DNA of 47,734 nt, from the IMG/VR virus record IMGVR_UViG_3300010885_014692, positions 1 to 47,734 of that record; one strand, given 5' to 3'. Position numbers and translations under genes: made by a program. Origin of the DNA: a virus. This document shows, piece after piece, positions 27,862 through 35,624 of this stretch. Numbering within the stretch: the stretch's first letter is position 1; the number at the start of each line of letters is the position of its first letter. The notes under the pieces are model-generated. The model saw nothing but the letters and a program-made list of their open reading frames with translations. It had not been told where the DNA came from and made no database searches.

Positions 27862-28476
27862 ATGGCTTGTATAAACGAAAATAGCAAAGAATTTAAATTG
27901 TTAAAAACATATTGGGGTTACCATATGGCTAAAGGTATGATTAAAAGCTATACTAAAATGTATAGAACTCCTCAGACATTAGCAGAAGATGTGTTTATAT
28001 ACCCTACTGTAACTCAATCTATACAACATTTAAAGAACAATGTAACAGACAGAATAGGTACAGCAAGATACTATTTTGACCATGATATAGCAACAGAAGA
28101 AGGTGCTAAAAGGGTTTTACAAGGTATAATACATAACTATAAAGGAGAACCTTACGTAAATAAAGGCTATACTGAAGGATTACTAGGAAAGAAAATAGCA
28201 CAGAAAGAAGTAGAAACTCCTAACAAAGCTTTCTTAGAAGCTCTTGGAAGATCTTACCCAGGATTAATAACTTTAAAACCAACACAAAATGGTACTAAAG
28301 TACTATTTGATTTTGATGTATTAACTCCTATGACTGAGCCTGTATCTACTCCAACAGTACAACTCACAATAGATTTTACTGAAAGTTACCCTGACTATGG
28401 TTGGATGTCTGAAGAAAGTCAAGCAGCAATAGTAAATGCAATAGATAATAACGAAATAGATTCAACTTGTAAATAA
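27862..28476 (+). CDS. Hypothetical protein between virion RNA polymerase and nuclease-cargo genes
   Basis: 204 residues, soluble-looking. The N-terminal half is helical and basic (about 1-110); the C-terminal half is acidic, with VQLTIDFTESYPDYGWM near 166-182. I recognise no domain. It starts one base after the polymerase stop and shares base 28476 with the next ATG (TAATG), so it is made together with both giant proteins and may be a small cargo partner or assembly factor for them. Confidence 0.5.
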   Translation: MACINENSKEFKLLKTYWGYHMAKGMIKSYTKMYRTPQTLAEDVFIYPTVTQSIQHLKNNVTDRIGTARYYFDHDIATEEGAKRVLQGIIHNYKGEPYVNKGYTEGLLGKKIAQKEVETPNKAFLEALGRSYPGLITLKPTQNGTKVLFDFDVLTPMTEPVSTPTVQLTIDFTESYPDYGWMSEESQAAIVNAIDNNEIDSTCK

Positions 28477-31400
28477 TGAAGTGCGAAATAAAACCAGAAG
28501 ATTTAGATAAAGCTCGTAATTTAGGTGTAAATAAAAGACCTATAATACAAGTACCTCTAAGAGCTAATCAAGAGAGTACTCTTAAATACTTTACCCTAAA
28601 TAAAGAACTTATTGAGGTAAATCCAAATAAGCAGAGTGAGCAATATCAGTTAAACTATGTATTTAAAAATTCAGAAGTAGTAGCTGCCTCTAAAAGGGTA
28701 TCTCAAATAGCTGATAAAATGTACAGAGATAGAATGGGCTTGGGCCCTAAACCTAAAGTTAAAGAAACTGTAGGGCTTAAAATAGGTACATTAGTACATG
28801 AAGTACATGCAGCATACTTAAGTGCTTATACTGAAGCTTATTATGAAGGTAAAAAAGCAGATGTTTCTAAAGTAGCTCCTAAATACAAAGCACAATTAGG
28901 ACTTACTGATAAGCACATAGCTAGTATAGAACAACAATCAAGGAAATTATTTGAACTAATTGTAGAAACTCAAAAAAGCATTGACCCAAAAAAGAAAGCT
29001 CTGATAATGGTAGAGAATATTGTTTGGTCACCAATAGATGATTTAGCAGGTACAGTAGATTTACTAGCACAATACTCTGATGGTAGTGCTAGTTGGTTTG
29101 ATTTTAAAACATATAAGCCAAAGAAAGTATCAGCAAAAGGAGAGCCTCTTGCAGTAAACATACAAGGACAAAAAGAAGAAGATTACAGAGTATCTGCTAC
29201 TACATATACAGATATATTAACTAAGAACTTAAACATAAAAGTTTGGAGACATGTACGTCTAATACCTATTATGGTAAATAATGATGGTTCAAAAGTTACT
29301 TCTTTAAAAACAATAGATGATGTTTCTGATGAAGCTAAAGCTTATTTAGAACAAATACCTTTGCTTGCAGAGTATTCTGAAAATAATTTAACTAACAAAG
29401 CTTTAAAAGAACTTATAAACTTAAGAAATGCTGTAGCCATAAAAAAACTTTCTTATAAAATGGGAACCATTGAAAGAGAAATGGCAGCTAAAAAATATAA
29501 TGAGCTTAATCAGGCAGTAAAAGATATAATGCTTAAAAAAGACTTAAAAAATCTATTTGATGGTATTAGGGTTACTTTTGAAGAATTGCGTGATATGGCT
29601 AATATTCCTGTAGACCAATTAGTACCTTACTATACTGAATTACAGGCTTTGTTAAGCATTATAGAACAAGAGGGTCATGCAATGATTAATGCTGCACCAG
29701 CAGAAACAAGAAATGATTTACGTACCTCTATGCACCTTGTACAAGGACGTATAAAAGAGAAAATGTTAAATCTTGAAGAAAATATAACACAAGAAGTAAA
29801 AAGATTATTTACTTCAATGCGTGTAGAAGATAAAGAAACATTAGACCAACTTACTTTTACTAACTTATTTGATAGGGCTACAAATAGCAACATACCTCAC
29901 ATAAAAGCTATGGGGTTACTATTAGCCAAAGCACAAGATAAAAGATATTTAGAAATGATGTCTTTCAATGAAAAGATTAATACAATAGATAATAAAGTAA
30001 GGAACTGGGCTAAAGATAAGGGAATGAAAGTACAAGAAGCTTATGATATGCTTCTAACAGATAAATCTAATCTTATTTCAGAAATAGATTCAGCTTTTTG
30101 GGAAACTGCAAAAACAGCTTCTGATACTTGGTTAAAAGAGCATTTTGAATTGAGACCTGATGCAAAAGAGAAACATGCTGAGCTAAAAAAAAGGCAATCA
30201 AAATTTCTCAATGATTTGTATGAGAATAATAAAGAGGTGTATGGAGAAGCAAAAGCAAAACAATTCTTAGAAGAGTCTTGGGAAAAATGGGAATCTGAAC
30301 ATAGTTTAGATGCTTACCTTACTAATAAAACAAAAAGAGGTTACTATTGGAAACCAACAGAAAAGTCTTATACTCAATACAAATCAGCTGCATACGCTAA
30401 AATCAAAGGTACTCCCCTAGAAGAATTGTATAACTTCTTATTAGACTTTAACAAAGAAGCAGATTCTATCTTAGGTAAAGATATTAAAAACACCTTTGTA
30501 CCTTGGATAAGAAAAAGCATGGTAGAAACATTTAATGAACTAGGAATTGCTTCCGTAGCTGAGATAAAAAAAAGGATAAAAGAGTTTGGCTCTATTAGAC
30601 AAGGTGAAACAGCATATGGAGAAATAGATGAGGCAACAGGTGAAGTAATTCGTAAGATACCTGAGTTTTTTACTAATCCATTCAGAAATGCTGATGGCAA
30701 ATTACAATTTGACCAAAAATCAAGAGACCTTGTAACTTCTTTTAAATTATTTGCTCAAAATACTGTATATAACTACAAGTATTTACAAGAAGTAGAACCT
30801 CTTATCTCTATGCTTCGTACTTCTTTATACAATAATAGTACAGTAGAAATAAAAGAAGGTGCTAAAGAGGCTTTAGGTAAACTAAAGGAGAAGATGTATA
30901 AAAAAGCAGCTATAGATACAGAGTTAATAACTCAGTTTGATGCTATAATGACTCAAGGTTTGTATGGTGTTACTACTCAAAATGGAGATATTAATCTAGG
31001 CCCTGTAAAAATACCAGCAGCAGCTTTAAATGACCTTAAACAGATAAATGCTGTAAGGTTACTTGGTTTTAATTGGGTAGCAGGTGTTGCTTCTTATGCA
31101 GCCCCTAAAATATTTATAAGAAACTTTGCTAATAAAGGAAGACTTTGGACTACAGAACAAAATAACCAAGCTAACAAATGGATTATAGCACGAGATAAAG
31201 ATGCTGCTAGATTTGTACACTACTTTAATACATTCTCTGAAGATATGCAACGACGTGAAGCTTTAAAAAGCTCTACTTCACAAAAATACTTAAATGAAAA
31301 TGTATGGTTTGAAGCATTCTCTAAGCCTGATAGACTTATAGACAGGGAAATAGCCTTGTCTATGTCACAAAACTATGGATTTAAAGATGGAGTAATAAAA

Positions 31401-32339
31401 AGATTAGAAAATATACCAGGTTCTAAATCTATTATGGAACTATTCAAAGAAGGGTATAAGTTTTCCATTGATGAGTATAGCCAATTTAGACAAGCATTTA
31501 AAAGTGCAGGTGAAAAGATTAAAGGTACTATGCCAACAGATGAATATTCTGCATACAAGTCTAATTTGTTTCTTTCTACAATGATGCAGTTTAAAACTTG
31601 GATGCCAGGTGTACTTAACGAAAGGTTTGGTAAACTAAAATACAATAACTATTTAGATACAGCAGATTTAGGTACTCATACAGCACTATTGATGGAGTTC
31701 CATAAAGAACAAGGATTAGCAATATCTGATTATATGTCTACTGTAGTAGCTCCTAAAATAGGTAGTGTATTAATAGATTTAGCTACTTTTGGCATTCTTA
31801 AAAATAGTAACCACCGTGTAAACTTAGCTAGAGCAGAGGCATATTATGAAAAATGGAGATTAGAGAACCCTACACAAGCAGAACAAGTATCTTTTGAAGA
31901 CTTTGTAGAATTAAAAAGGGAACAAATAGGAAGTGCATTAAAAGAAATAAGACTACTGTTAGGCTCTTTACTACTGTTATTTGCATTAGGTTTAAAAGAT
32001 GATGATGATGAAGAATACTATAAACAAAACTTACTGACTAGAAACGTATATAGAGTATTAAATAAAACATATTCTGAGTTAGCATTTGTTTATAATCCTT
32101 CAGAGTTTTTAAGAGTAGTAGATAGACCATTACCTTTACTATCTTTACTAAGGGATTCAAAGAATCTAATTGTAAACTCAGCAGATGTAATGAGAGATGC
32201 GTTAATAGGACAAAACTCACCAAATGATAGAACTCCTATGTTCTACTATACATCTAAGTTTGTTCCAGGTGCAACAGGAGCAGGTAGATTCTTAGAGTTC
32301 TTTAAAGAACAAGAAAACTATACAGGAGAGACTAAATAA
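28476..32339 (+). CDS. Giant virion cargo protein with N-terminal PD-(D/E)XK (RecB/Cas4-like) nuclease domain
   Basis: 1287 residues. Residues about 95-215 carry a RecB-type PD-(D/E)XK layout: GLKIGTLVHEVH (H108), MVENIVWSP (E180), LAGTVDLL (D195) and WFDFKTY (D209, K211), so the expected metal-binding and catalytic residues are present. The rest is long and helical (about 300-1150). Near the C-terminus a short hydrophobic segment (LLLGSLLLLFALGL, about 1157-1170) is followed by acidic DDDDEE and a module (YSELAFVYNPSEFLRVV; FYYTSKFVPG) typical of large internal proteins of Bacteroidota phages. This suggests an ejected protein that can reach the membrane and carries a nuclease. It is the last rightward gene, ending two bases before the terminator hairpin. 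DNA cleavage is inferred. Confidence 0.7.
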   Translation: MKCEIKPEDLDKARNLGVNKRPIIQVPLRANQESTLKYFTLNKELIEVNPNKQSEQYQLNYVFKNSEVVAASKRVSQIADKMYRDRMGLGPKPKVKETVGLKIGTLVHEVHAAYLSAYTEAYYEGKKADVSKVAPKYKAQLGLTDKHIASIEQQSRKLFELIVETQKSIDPKKKALIMVENIVWSPIDDLAGTVDLLAQYSDGSASWFDFKTYKPKKVSAKGEPLAVNIQGQKEEDYRVSATTYTDILTKNLNIKVWRHVRLIPIMVNNDGSKVTSLKTIDDVSDEAKAYLEQIPLLAEYSENNLTNKALKELINLRNAVAIKKLSYKMGTIEREMAAKKYNELNQAVKDIMLKKDLKNLFDGIRVTFEELRDMANIPVDQLVPYYTELQALLSIIEQEGHAMINAAPAETRNDLRTSMHLVQGRIKEKMLNLEENITQEVKRLFTSMRVEDKETLDQLTFTNLFDRATNSNIPHIKAMGLLLAKAQDKRYLEMMSFNEKINTIDNKVRNWAKDKGMKVQEAYDMLLTDKSNLISEIDSAFWETAKTASDTWLKEHFELRPDAKEKHAELKKRQSKFLNDLYENNKEVYGEAKAKQFLEESWEKWESEHSLDAYLTNKTKRGYYWKPTEKSYTQYKSAAYAKIKGTPLEELYNFLLDFNKEADSILGKDIKNTFVPWIRKSMVETFNELGIASVAEIKKRIKEFGSIRQGETAYGEIDEATGEVIRKIPEFFTNPFRNADGKLQFDQKSRDLVTSFKLFAQNTVYNYKYLQEVEPLISMLRTSLYNNSTVEIKEGAKEALGKLKEKMYKKAAIDTELITQFDAIMTQGLYGVTTQNGDINLGPVKIPAAALNDLKQINAVRLLGFNWVAGVASYAAPKIFIRNFANKGRLWTTEQNNQANKWIIARDKDAARFVHYFNTFSEDMQRREALKSSTSQKYLNENVWFEAFSKPDRLIDREIALSMSQNYGFKDGVIKRLENIPGSKSIMELFKEGYKFSIDEYSQFRQAFKSAGEKIKGTMPTDEYSAYKSNLFLSTMMQFKTWMPGVLNERFGKLKYNNYLDTADLGTHTALLMEFHKEQGLAISDYMSTVVAPKIGSVLIDLATFGILKNSNHRVNLARAEAYYEKWRLENPTQAEQVSFEDFVELKREQIGSALKEIRLLLGSLLLLFALGLKDDDDEEYYKQNLLTRNVYRVLNKTYSELAFVYNPSEFLRVVDRPLPLLSLLRDSKNLIVNSADVMRDALIGQNSPNDRTPMFYYTSKFVPGATGAGRFLEFFKEQENYTGETK

Positions 32340-32341
32340 TA

Positions 32342-32374
32342 AGAAGGGCTACTTTAATTAGTAGCCCTCTTCTT
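32342..32374. terminator. Bidirectional intrinsic terminator between the convergent gene blocks
   Basis: An eight-base perfect stem, GGGCTACT (32346-32353) with AGTAGCCC (32360-32367), encloses a TTAATT loop; the arms extend outward (AAGAA with TTCTT) around a small bulge. T-rich sequence follows on both strands. The leftward 81-residue gene ends inside the loop, so the hairpin is partly coding. It can stop the rightward late transcripts and the leftward early transcripts. Confidence 0.75.
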
Positions 32375-32599
32375 TAATATCTCTAATTGTTCTTCTGTTA
32401 ATACACCTTTAGGTAAATTATCTAATGCTGGTGCTATATCTCCAAAAATTAAATAATCTTCAAATAATATATCAAAGACACTTTTCCATTGAATGGGAAC
32501 TATCCAAGAAGATGAAATTCTTTGTATAAGTAACTTTTTCTTCCTAGCTTTCTTAACTAAATTTCTTTTTCTTTTCTTGTTTTGATAACTATTCCTCAT
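32354..32599 (-). CDS. Small protein with highly basic N-terminus
   Basis: 81 residues. The first 27 are dominated by Lys and Arg (KKRKRNLVKKARKKK), followed by a mostly neutral, hydrophobic part with WIVPIQWKSVF and an acidic-to-mixed C-terminus. The basic arm could contact nucleic acid; no family is recognised. It is the last gene of the leftward block, starts two bases after the previous stop, and its final codons form one arm of the terminator stem. Confidence 0.5.
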   Translation of the reverse strand: MRNSYQNKKRKRNLVKKARKKKLLIQRISSSWIVPIQWKSVFDILFEDYLIFGDIAPALDNLPKGVLTEEQLEILKKRATN

Positions 32600-32601
32600 C
32601 C

Positions 32602-32772
32602 TTAATCTATGTTTACAATAAGTAACTGTAGGGCTTGTATTACTTCATGTAGTCTGTACTCTGCTTCTTGTTTTGTAGAAGCTACTCCCATATAACGCTC
32701 TGTAGGATTATGTACATATATATGCCATTCATAACTATTGCCTTTATCCAATATTCTAACTTGTGCTTCCAT
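32602..32772 (-). CDS. Small hypothetical protein (56 aa)
   Basis: Read directly: ATG at 32772, TAA at 32602-32604. The product begins MEAQVRILDKGNSYEWHIYV and contains ERYMGVASTKQEAEYRLHE, a compact beta-beta-helix-like small protein. It fills what would otherwise be a gap and shares base 32772 with the preceding stop (TAATG), strongly suggesting a real coupled gene. Function unknown. Confidence 0.6.
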   Translation of the reverse strand: MEAQVRILDKGNSYEWHIYVHNPTERYMGVASTKQEAEYRLHEVIQALQLLIVNID

Positions 32773-33191
32773 TATACATTATCTTTAAACCATTGTACTA
32801 TTTCCCAATATAACATAGGATTATTATTTAATAACCTTTTAAAATACTCCGCCTTGAATTTTTCTTCTAAAGTAACCCAGTCTTGTTGCTTTTTAGTTTT
32901 AAGTACAGCATTTTCAAGTTTTAATTTATCAAGTTCTAAATCCAATGGTTTTAATAAATCTACAAGAGATTGAGAAGATTCATCCAACCAATAAACTTCT
33001 TTACAATCTTTTATATACTCTGTTTCATCTCCATATGAATAAAAATAAACTCCATCTTTATCTTCATTAAAAGAACTGCCAGTAAATGAAATACAATCTT
33101 TACCTCCTATCCAACTATTAGTTACCCATTTTATTGCTACATATCCTTTAATCAATTCAGGCAACCTTTCACTAGCTTTTATCCATTTCAT
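32772..33191 (-). CDS. DUF551-like small protein with C-terminal helical extension
   Basis: 139 residues. The first 73 residues resemble DUF551-type phage proteins (start MKWIKASERLPE, end of domain VYWLDES). The rest is a charged helical region with heptad-like Leu spacing (LLKPLDLELDKLKLENAVLK), possibly a coiled coil for dimerisation, and a Trp-rich tail. A shorter relative lies two genes upstream (33360-33566). Its start overlaps the preceding gene by 20 bases. Function unknown. Confidence 0.6.
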   Translation of the reverse strand: MKWIKASERLPELIKGYVAIKWVTNSWIGGKDCISFTGSSFNEDKDGVYFYSYGDETEYIKDCKEVYWLDESSQSLVDLLKPLDLELDKLKLENAVLKTKKQQDWVTLEEKFKAEYFKRLLNNNPMLYWEIVQWFKDNV

Positions 33192-33378
33192 CTAAGTTCC
33201 AATTAGTATTATCTATTTCTCCTCCTGTACCACAGATTATAATTTTACCCTTTACAATATCTTCAGATAAAGAGGGCTTAAGGGCTTTATACATCTGAAG
33301 TTGTATTTCTTTAGGTAAATCTATTATATCAGGGTCTTTATATCTATACATAAATTCTTCTATATCTCTTTTAGCCAT
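33172..33378 (-). CDS. Small hypothetical protein (68 aa)
   Basis: A longer frame is open from 33438, but the ATG at 33378 (MAKRDIEEFMYRYKDPDIID) is preferred because it overlaps the upstream gene by only 19 bases, in line with its neighbours. The product is acidic and helical, with KGKIIICGTGGEIDN near the C-terminus, a weak Gly-rich loop. No family is recognised. Confidence 0.5.
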   Translation of the reverse strand: MAKRDIEEFMYRYKDPDIIDLPKEIQLQMYKALKPSLSEDIVKGKIIICGTGGEIDNTNWNLDEMDKS

Positions 33379-33566
33379 ACACAACTTGTAAATTCTGATA
33401 AATCTATTTCTTCTCCACCAAAAGGTAATGCTAACCATTCTTTAGTTCTATGGTTACAATAATAAGCTACAATCTTTTCTTCCCTATCAGTATTAGGATA
33501 TGTAACTTTAAAGAATTGTATTACCCCTTCTTGAGGTTTTTCTTTATTTATGTCTATCCAATTCAT
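33360..33566 (-). CDS. DUF551-like small protein
   Basis: 68 residues: MNWIDINKEKPQEG at the start, VAYYCNHRTKEWLALPF in the middle and FTSCVWLKEI at the end, the usual Trp-marked layout of DUF551-type proteins encoded in phage accessory operons. It is probably a relative of the N-terminal half of the 139-residue protein nearby. It overlaps both neighbours. The role of DUF551 is unknown. Confidence 0.6.
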   Translation of the reverse strand: MNWIDINKEKPQEGVIQFFKVTYPNTDREEKIVAYYCNHRTKEWLALPFGGEEIDLSEFTSCVWLKEI

Positions 33567-33723
33567 ATTGTTGGTATTGATATATTGTTAATATTTCTGA
33601 TATAGACTTTAATCTATATATATCCTTGATAGGTCTTTTTGGTATATAACATTTAATTTCAGATATATCAGGAAATCCTACTCTAACTAATTTATCCCCC
33701 ATTGGAACTAGTTTCCATTTCAT
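33544..33723 (-). CDS. Small hypothetical protein (59 aa)
   Basis: Read directly: ATG at 33723, TAA at 33544-33546. It begins MKWKLVPMGDKLVRVGFPD and ends in a Tyr/Gln-rich helix. The start overlaps the previous stop as ATGA (four bases) and its end overlaps the next start by 23 bases, so it fits the coupled chain. No known domain. Confidence 0.55.
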   Translation of the reverse strand: MKWKLVPMGDKLVRVGFPDISEIKCYIPKRPIKDIYRLKSISEILTIYQYQQYELDRHK

Positions 33724-33896
33724 TTCTTAACTTTTATATCATTACCTTTCTTATACAATACAACAACTTCATCATCAAGAGATAGTATTAGAAAGTAGCT
33801 ATCAGCAAAATCATACTCATTGATAGTTTGTAATATTGTACTTGTATACTTAGGATTATTTACAAACTTCTTAAATAAAGCTTCTTTATCTTTCAT
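33720..33896 (-). CDS. Small hypothetical protein (58 aa)
   Basis: Read directly: ATG at 33896, TGA at 33720-33722. The product starts MKDKEALFKKFVNNPKYTS and contains YFLILSLDDEVVVLYKK, a strand-rich C-terminal half with a Lys-rich end. It resembles its upstream neighbour in size and likely fold (a few strands around an acidic turn). Coupled to both neighbours by stop-start overlap. Confidence 0.55.
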   Translation of the reverse strand: MKDKEALFKKFVNNPKYTSTILQTINEYDFADSYFLILSLDDEVVVLYKKGNDIKVKK

Positions 33897-34072
33897 TAGT
33901 GTACAATTATATCATTATCACTATCTACTATTATCCAATAGCAATCTGCTAACCTATGTCCAAATTTAGTTATTAAATCTTCATATTGTTCATATTGAAG
34001 ACCTTTTTCTACTGTATATGTATGAACTTTACCTTCATCATATGCTAATATTACTAGCTTTATCATATCCAT
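33896..34072 (-). CDS. Small hypothetical protein (58 aa)
   Basis: Read directly: ATG at 34072 (an ATG at 34066 is possible), TAA at 33896-33898. It contains MIKLVILAYDEGKVHTYTVE, then a helix and the C-terminal strand YWIIVDSDNDIIVH. The compact alpha/beta pattern is similar to the 58-residue protein that follows. TAATG junctions at both ends. Confidence 0.55.
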   Translation of the reverse strand: MDMIKLVILAYDEGKVHTYTVEKGLQYEQYEDLITKFGHRLADCYWIIVDSDNDIIVH

Positions 34073-34323
34073 TAGTTTACAACCATTATTCGTGTGTTAT
34101 CTGAGAATACTACAATGTATACTCCATCAGATAATTGATTTACTTTAGTACCTGTAACATCAGTAATAGCTATAATATCAGGTACTTTAATATTAGGAGC
34201 TAAATCCATAGAGTCTATACAAGTACTCATATACCTTGTAGTTAGTTTAGGATTACCATTACAACATATTCTACAGCTCTGTAGTAGAAGTGTTGTTAGA
34301 ATCAATATTATTAGTTTTTTCAT
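34072..34323 (-). CDS. Small lipoprotein (signal peptide with lipobox)
   Basis: 83 residues. A classic type II signal peptide: MKK, a hydrophobic core (LIILILTTLLL) and the lipobox LLQSC, so Cys17 would be lipidated. The mature protein is about 67 residues, has three further Cys (C20, C21 and one near 35) and a small beta-rich C-terminus (SDGVYIVVFSDNTRIMVV). Small phage lipoproteins act either in superinfection exclusion or as outer-membrane spanins. Its place in the early-type leftward block, far from the virion genes, fits superinfection exclusion better, but this is inference. Joined to the next gene by TAATG at 34072. Confidence 0.75.
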   Translation of the reverse strand: MKKLIILILTTLLLQSCRICCNGNPKLTTRYMSTCIDSMDLAPNIKVPDIIAITDVTGTKVNQLSDGVYIVVFSDNTRIMVVN

Positions 34324-34586
34324 TCTACTTCTATTTTATAAGTTTCTCTTGGTTCATTACATACATTAGCACATATAATGTTAGCTACCTTATTATGGAA
34401 ATGTAAGTCGTTTTTAACATATAATTTACCATCTTCTTTTGTGAGAGTCCATATACATTTTGTTGGATGTGCTAATAATACTTTAGCTTCAGGCCAAGTA
34501 GAAGGTACATATAACTGTTTAAGTCCTACCTCTGACTCATTAAGAATCAGAGGATTAAACTTTTCTTTAAATTCTTTAAAATCCAT
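34320..34586 (-). CDS. Small hypothetical protein (88 aa)
   Basis: 88 residues, starting MDFKEFKEKFNPL, with TWPEAKVLLAHPTKCIWTL in the middle and NLHF-like KNDLHFHNKVANII later. There is no signal peptide; several Cys and His lie in the C-terminal half. Not recognised. Its stop overlaps the lipoprotein start as ATGA, so the two are probably translated together. Confidence 0.55.
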   Translation of the reverse strand: MDFKEFKEKFNPLILNESEVGLKQLYVPSTWPEAKVLLAHPTKCIWTLTKEDGKLYVKNDLHFHNKVANIICANVCNEPRETYKIEVE

Positions 34587-34962
34587 TAAATAATAATTTA
34601 TAAGTTAAAATTAACTGTACAAAATGAAAAAATTGGTCTATTCCAATAGAAACAAAAAACCAATGTACTTTTTTTTCTGCCCATAATTTACTATTTATAC
34701 GACTTGTTATGTAGTCTTGAATTGTGTGGGCTACAAATGTTATGCTGATAAATGGAAAAATGTTCAATGGCTCCCCTTTTGTTATCCCACTTATTATTAG
34801 TATACAAATTCCAATACCAAACACAAGGCTATAAACAGATGTATGTGAAATAAGGTCAGTAAAGTTTTTACTTTTACCTTGTGCCATTTTGTCTGTTTGT
34901 AATACAAAGTCAGATACCCAATGTATAAATAATAATACTATAATTATATATTCTGTTCTCAT
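34576..34962 (-). CDS. DUF3307 integral membrane protein
   Basis: 128 residues with about four membrane segments (near 4-20, 43-62, 68-85 and 100-125). Family-type motifs are visible: HWVSDFVLQTD near 19-29, HTIQDYITSR near 79-88 and FFVSIGIDQFFH near 101-112, the conserved His/Asp pattern of DUF3307. The family is widespread in bacteria and phages and has no settled biochemical role. Here it lies one gene from a lipoprotein, so the early operon appears to alter the host envelope. Confidence 0.8.
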   Translation of the reverse strand: MRTEYIIIVLLFIHWVSDFVLQTDKMAQGKSKNFTDLISHTSVYSLVFGIGICILIISGITKGEPLNIFPFISITFVAHTIQDYITSRINSKLWAEKKVHWFFVSIGIDQFFHFVQLILTYKLLFNGF

Positions 34963-35165
34963 ATCTCTAGTTTATTTCGTATATCAAATGTACAATTTTT
35001 TAACAACTTTACCTGATTTGAAGAGAAATGTTTTACTTCTCCTGTATGTTTAACTACTCCAACAAACACACTATTCTCTAATGGGCCATAGTCTATAAAT
35101 AGTATTAACCATACATCACCTAAGTGTGTTTCTGCTTCTAAAGGTTGTCTTAGCTCTAATATCAT
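34959..35165 (-). CDS. Small hypothetical protein (68 aa)
   Basis: 68 residues; MILELRQPLEAETHLGDVWL then strand-like repeats (SVFVGVVKHTGEVKHFSSNQ), suggesting a small beta-barrel such as an SH3- or OB-like fold. No motif is diagnostic. ATGA overlaps with both neighbours (34959-34962 and 35162-35165) indicate coupled translation. Confidence 0.5.
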   Translation of the reverse strand: MILELRQPLEAETHLGDVWLILFIDYGPLENSVFVGVVKHTGEVKHFSSNQVKLLKNCTFDIRNKLEI

Positions 35166-35410
35166 AATTTTGTTATTGTATATTCATTATCTGCTAATTC
35201 TGAATTTAAACAGATTGTTTTGTTATTATAAGGAAATTCACCTGACTCTACTGTTTTTACAACTTTTGGATATTCTGATTTTGTATATAAAAACACTGAC
35301 CTTAGAATTTCTCCTGATTTAATTTCATATTGTAACTCACTTACTTCTATTTTAACAGGAGTTTCATAATAGGCATTAATTATATCTAAAACATTACCCT
35401 CTAACTTCAT
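35162..35410 (-). CDS. Small hypothetical protein (82 aa)
   Basis: 82 residues, acidic and strand-rich (VKIEVSELQYEIKSG, then ILRSVFLYTKS), with no membrane segment or catalytic motif. Not recognised. It overlaps the upstream gene by 17 bases and the downstream gene by four. Confidence 0.5.
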   Translation of the reverse strand: MKLEGNVLDIINAYYETPVKIEVSELQYEIKSGEILRSVFLYTKSEYPKVVKTVESGEFPYNNKTICLNSELADNEYTITKL

Positions 35411-35624
35411 TCTTATATTTATTTATAATTGCTTCTCTTAATTCTTTTATTTCATACTCAAATAACTCTGTTTCTATAGCTTCTTCATCAATAAATTCTA
35501 CTGTATAAGTCCCATTATGATTATGAGTAAGCACAAAGTTATATTCACTGTCTGCTATTTCTACTAAACCTGAGAAATAAAGTTCTTTATTAAAAGGTTC
35601 TACTTCTAGTTCTATTTTAAACAT
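35394..35624 (-). CDS. Small acidic hypothetical protein (76 aa)
   Basis: 76 residues, strongly acidic, beginning MFKIELEVEPFNKELYFSG and ending in a charged helix. Its beta-rich first half (FVLTHNHNGTYTVEFID) and acidity would suit a DNA-mimic or protein-binding role, but nothing specific supports that. Overlaps both neighbours. Confidence 0.5.
   Translation of the reverse strand: MFKIELEVEPFNKELYFSGLVEIADSEYNFVLTHNHNGTYTVEFIDEEAIETELFEYEIKELREAIINKYKNEVRG

Noticed and set aside
32668-32973. Plus-strand frame of about 100 codons over the leftward small-gene cluster
   Set aside because: It crosses two coupled leftward genes, is out of context after the terminator and has a shadow-like composition.
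33172-33438. Longer start at 33438 for the 68-residue protein
   Set aside because: It would overlap the DUF551-like gene by 79 bases and add a Trp/Arg-rich shadow segment; ATG 33378 fits the neighbouring overlaps.
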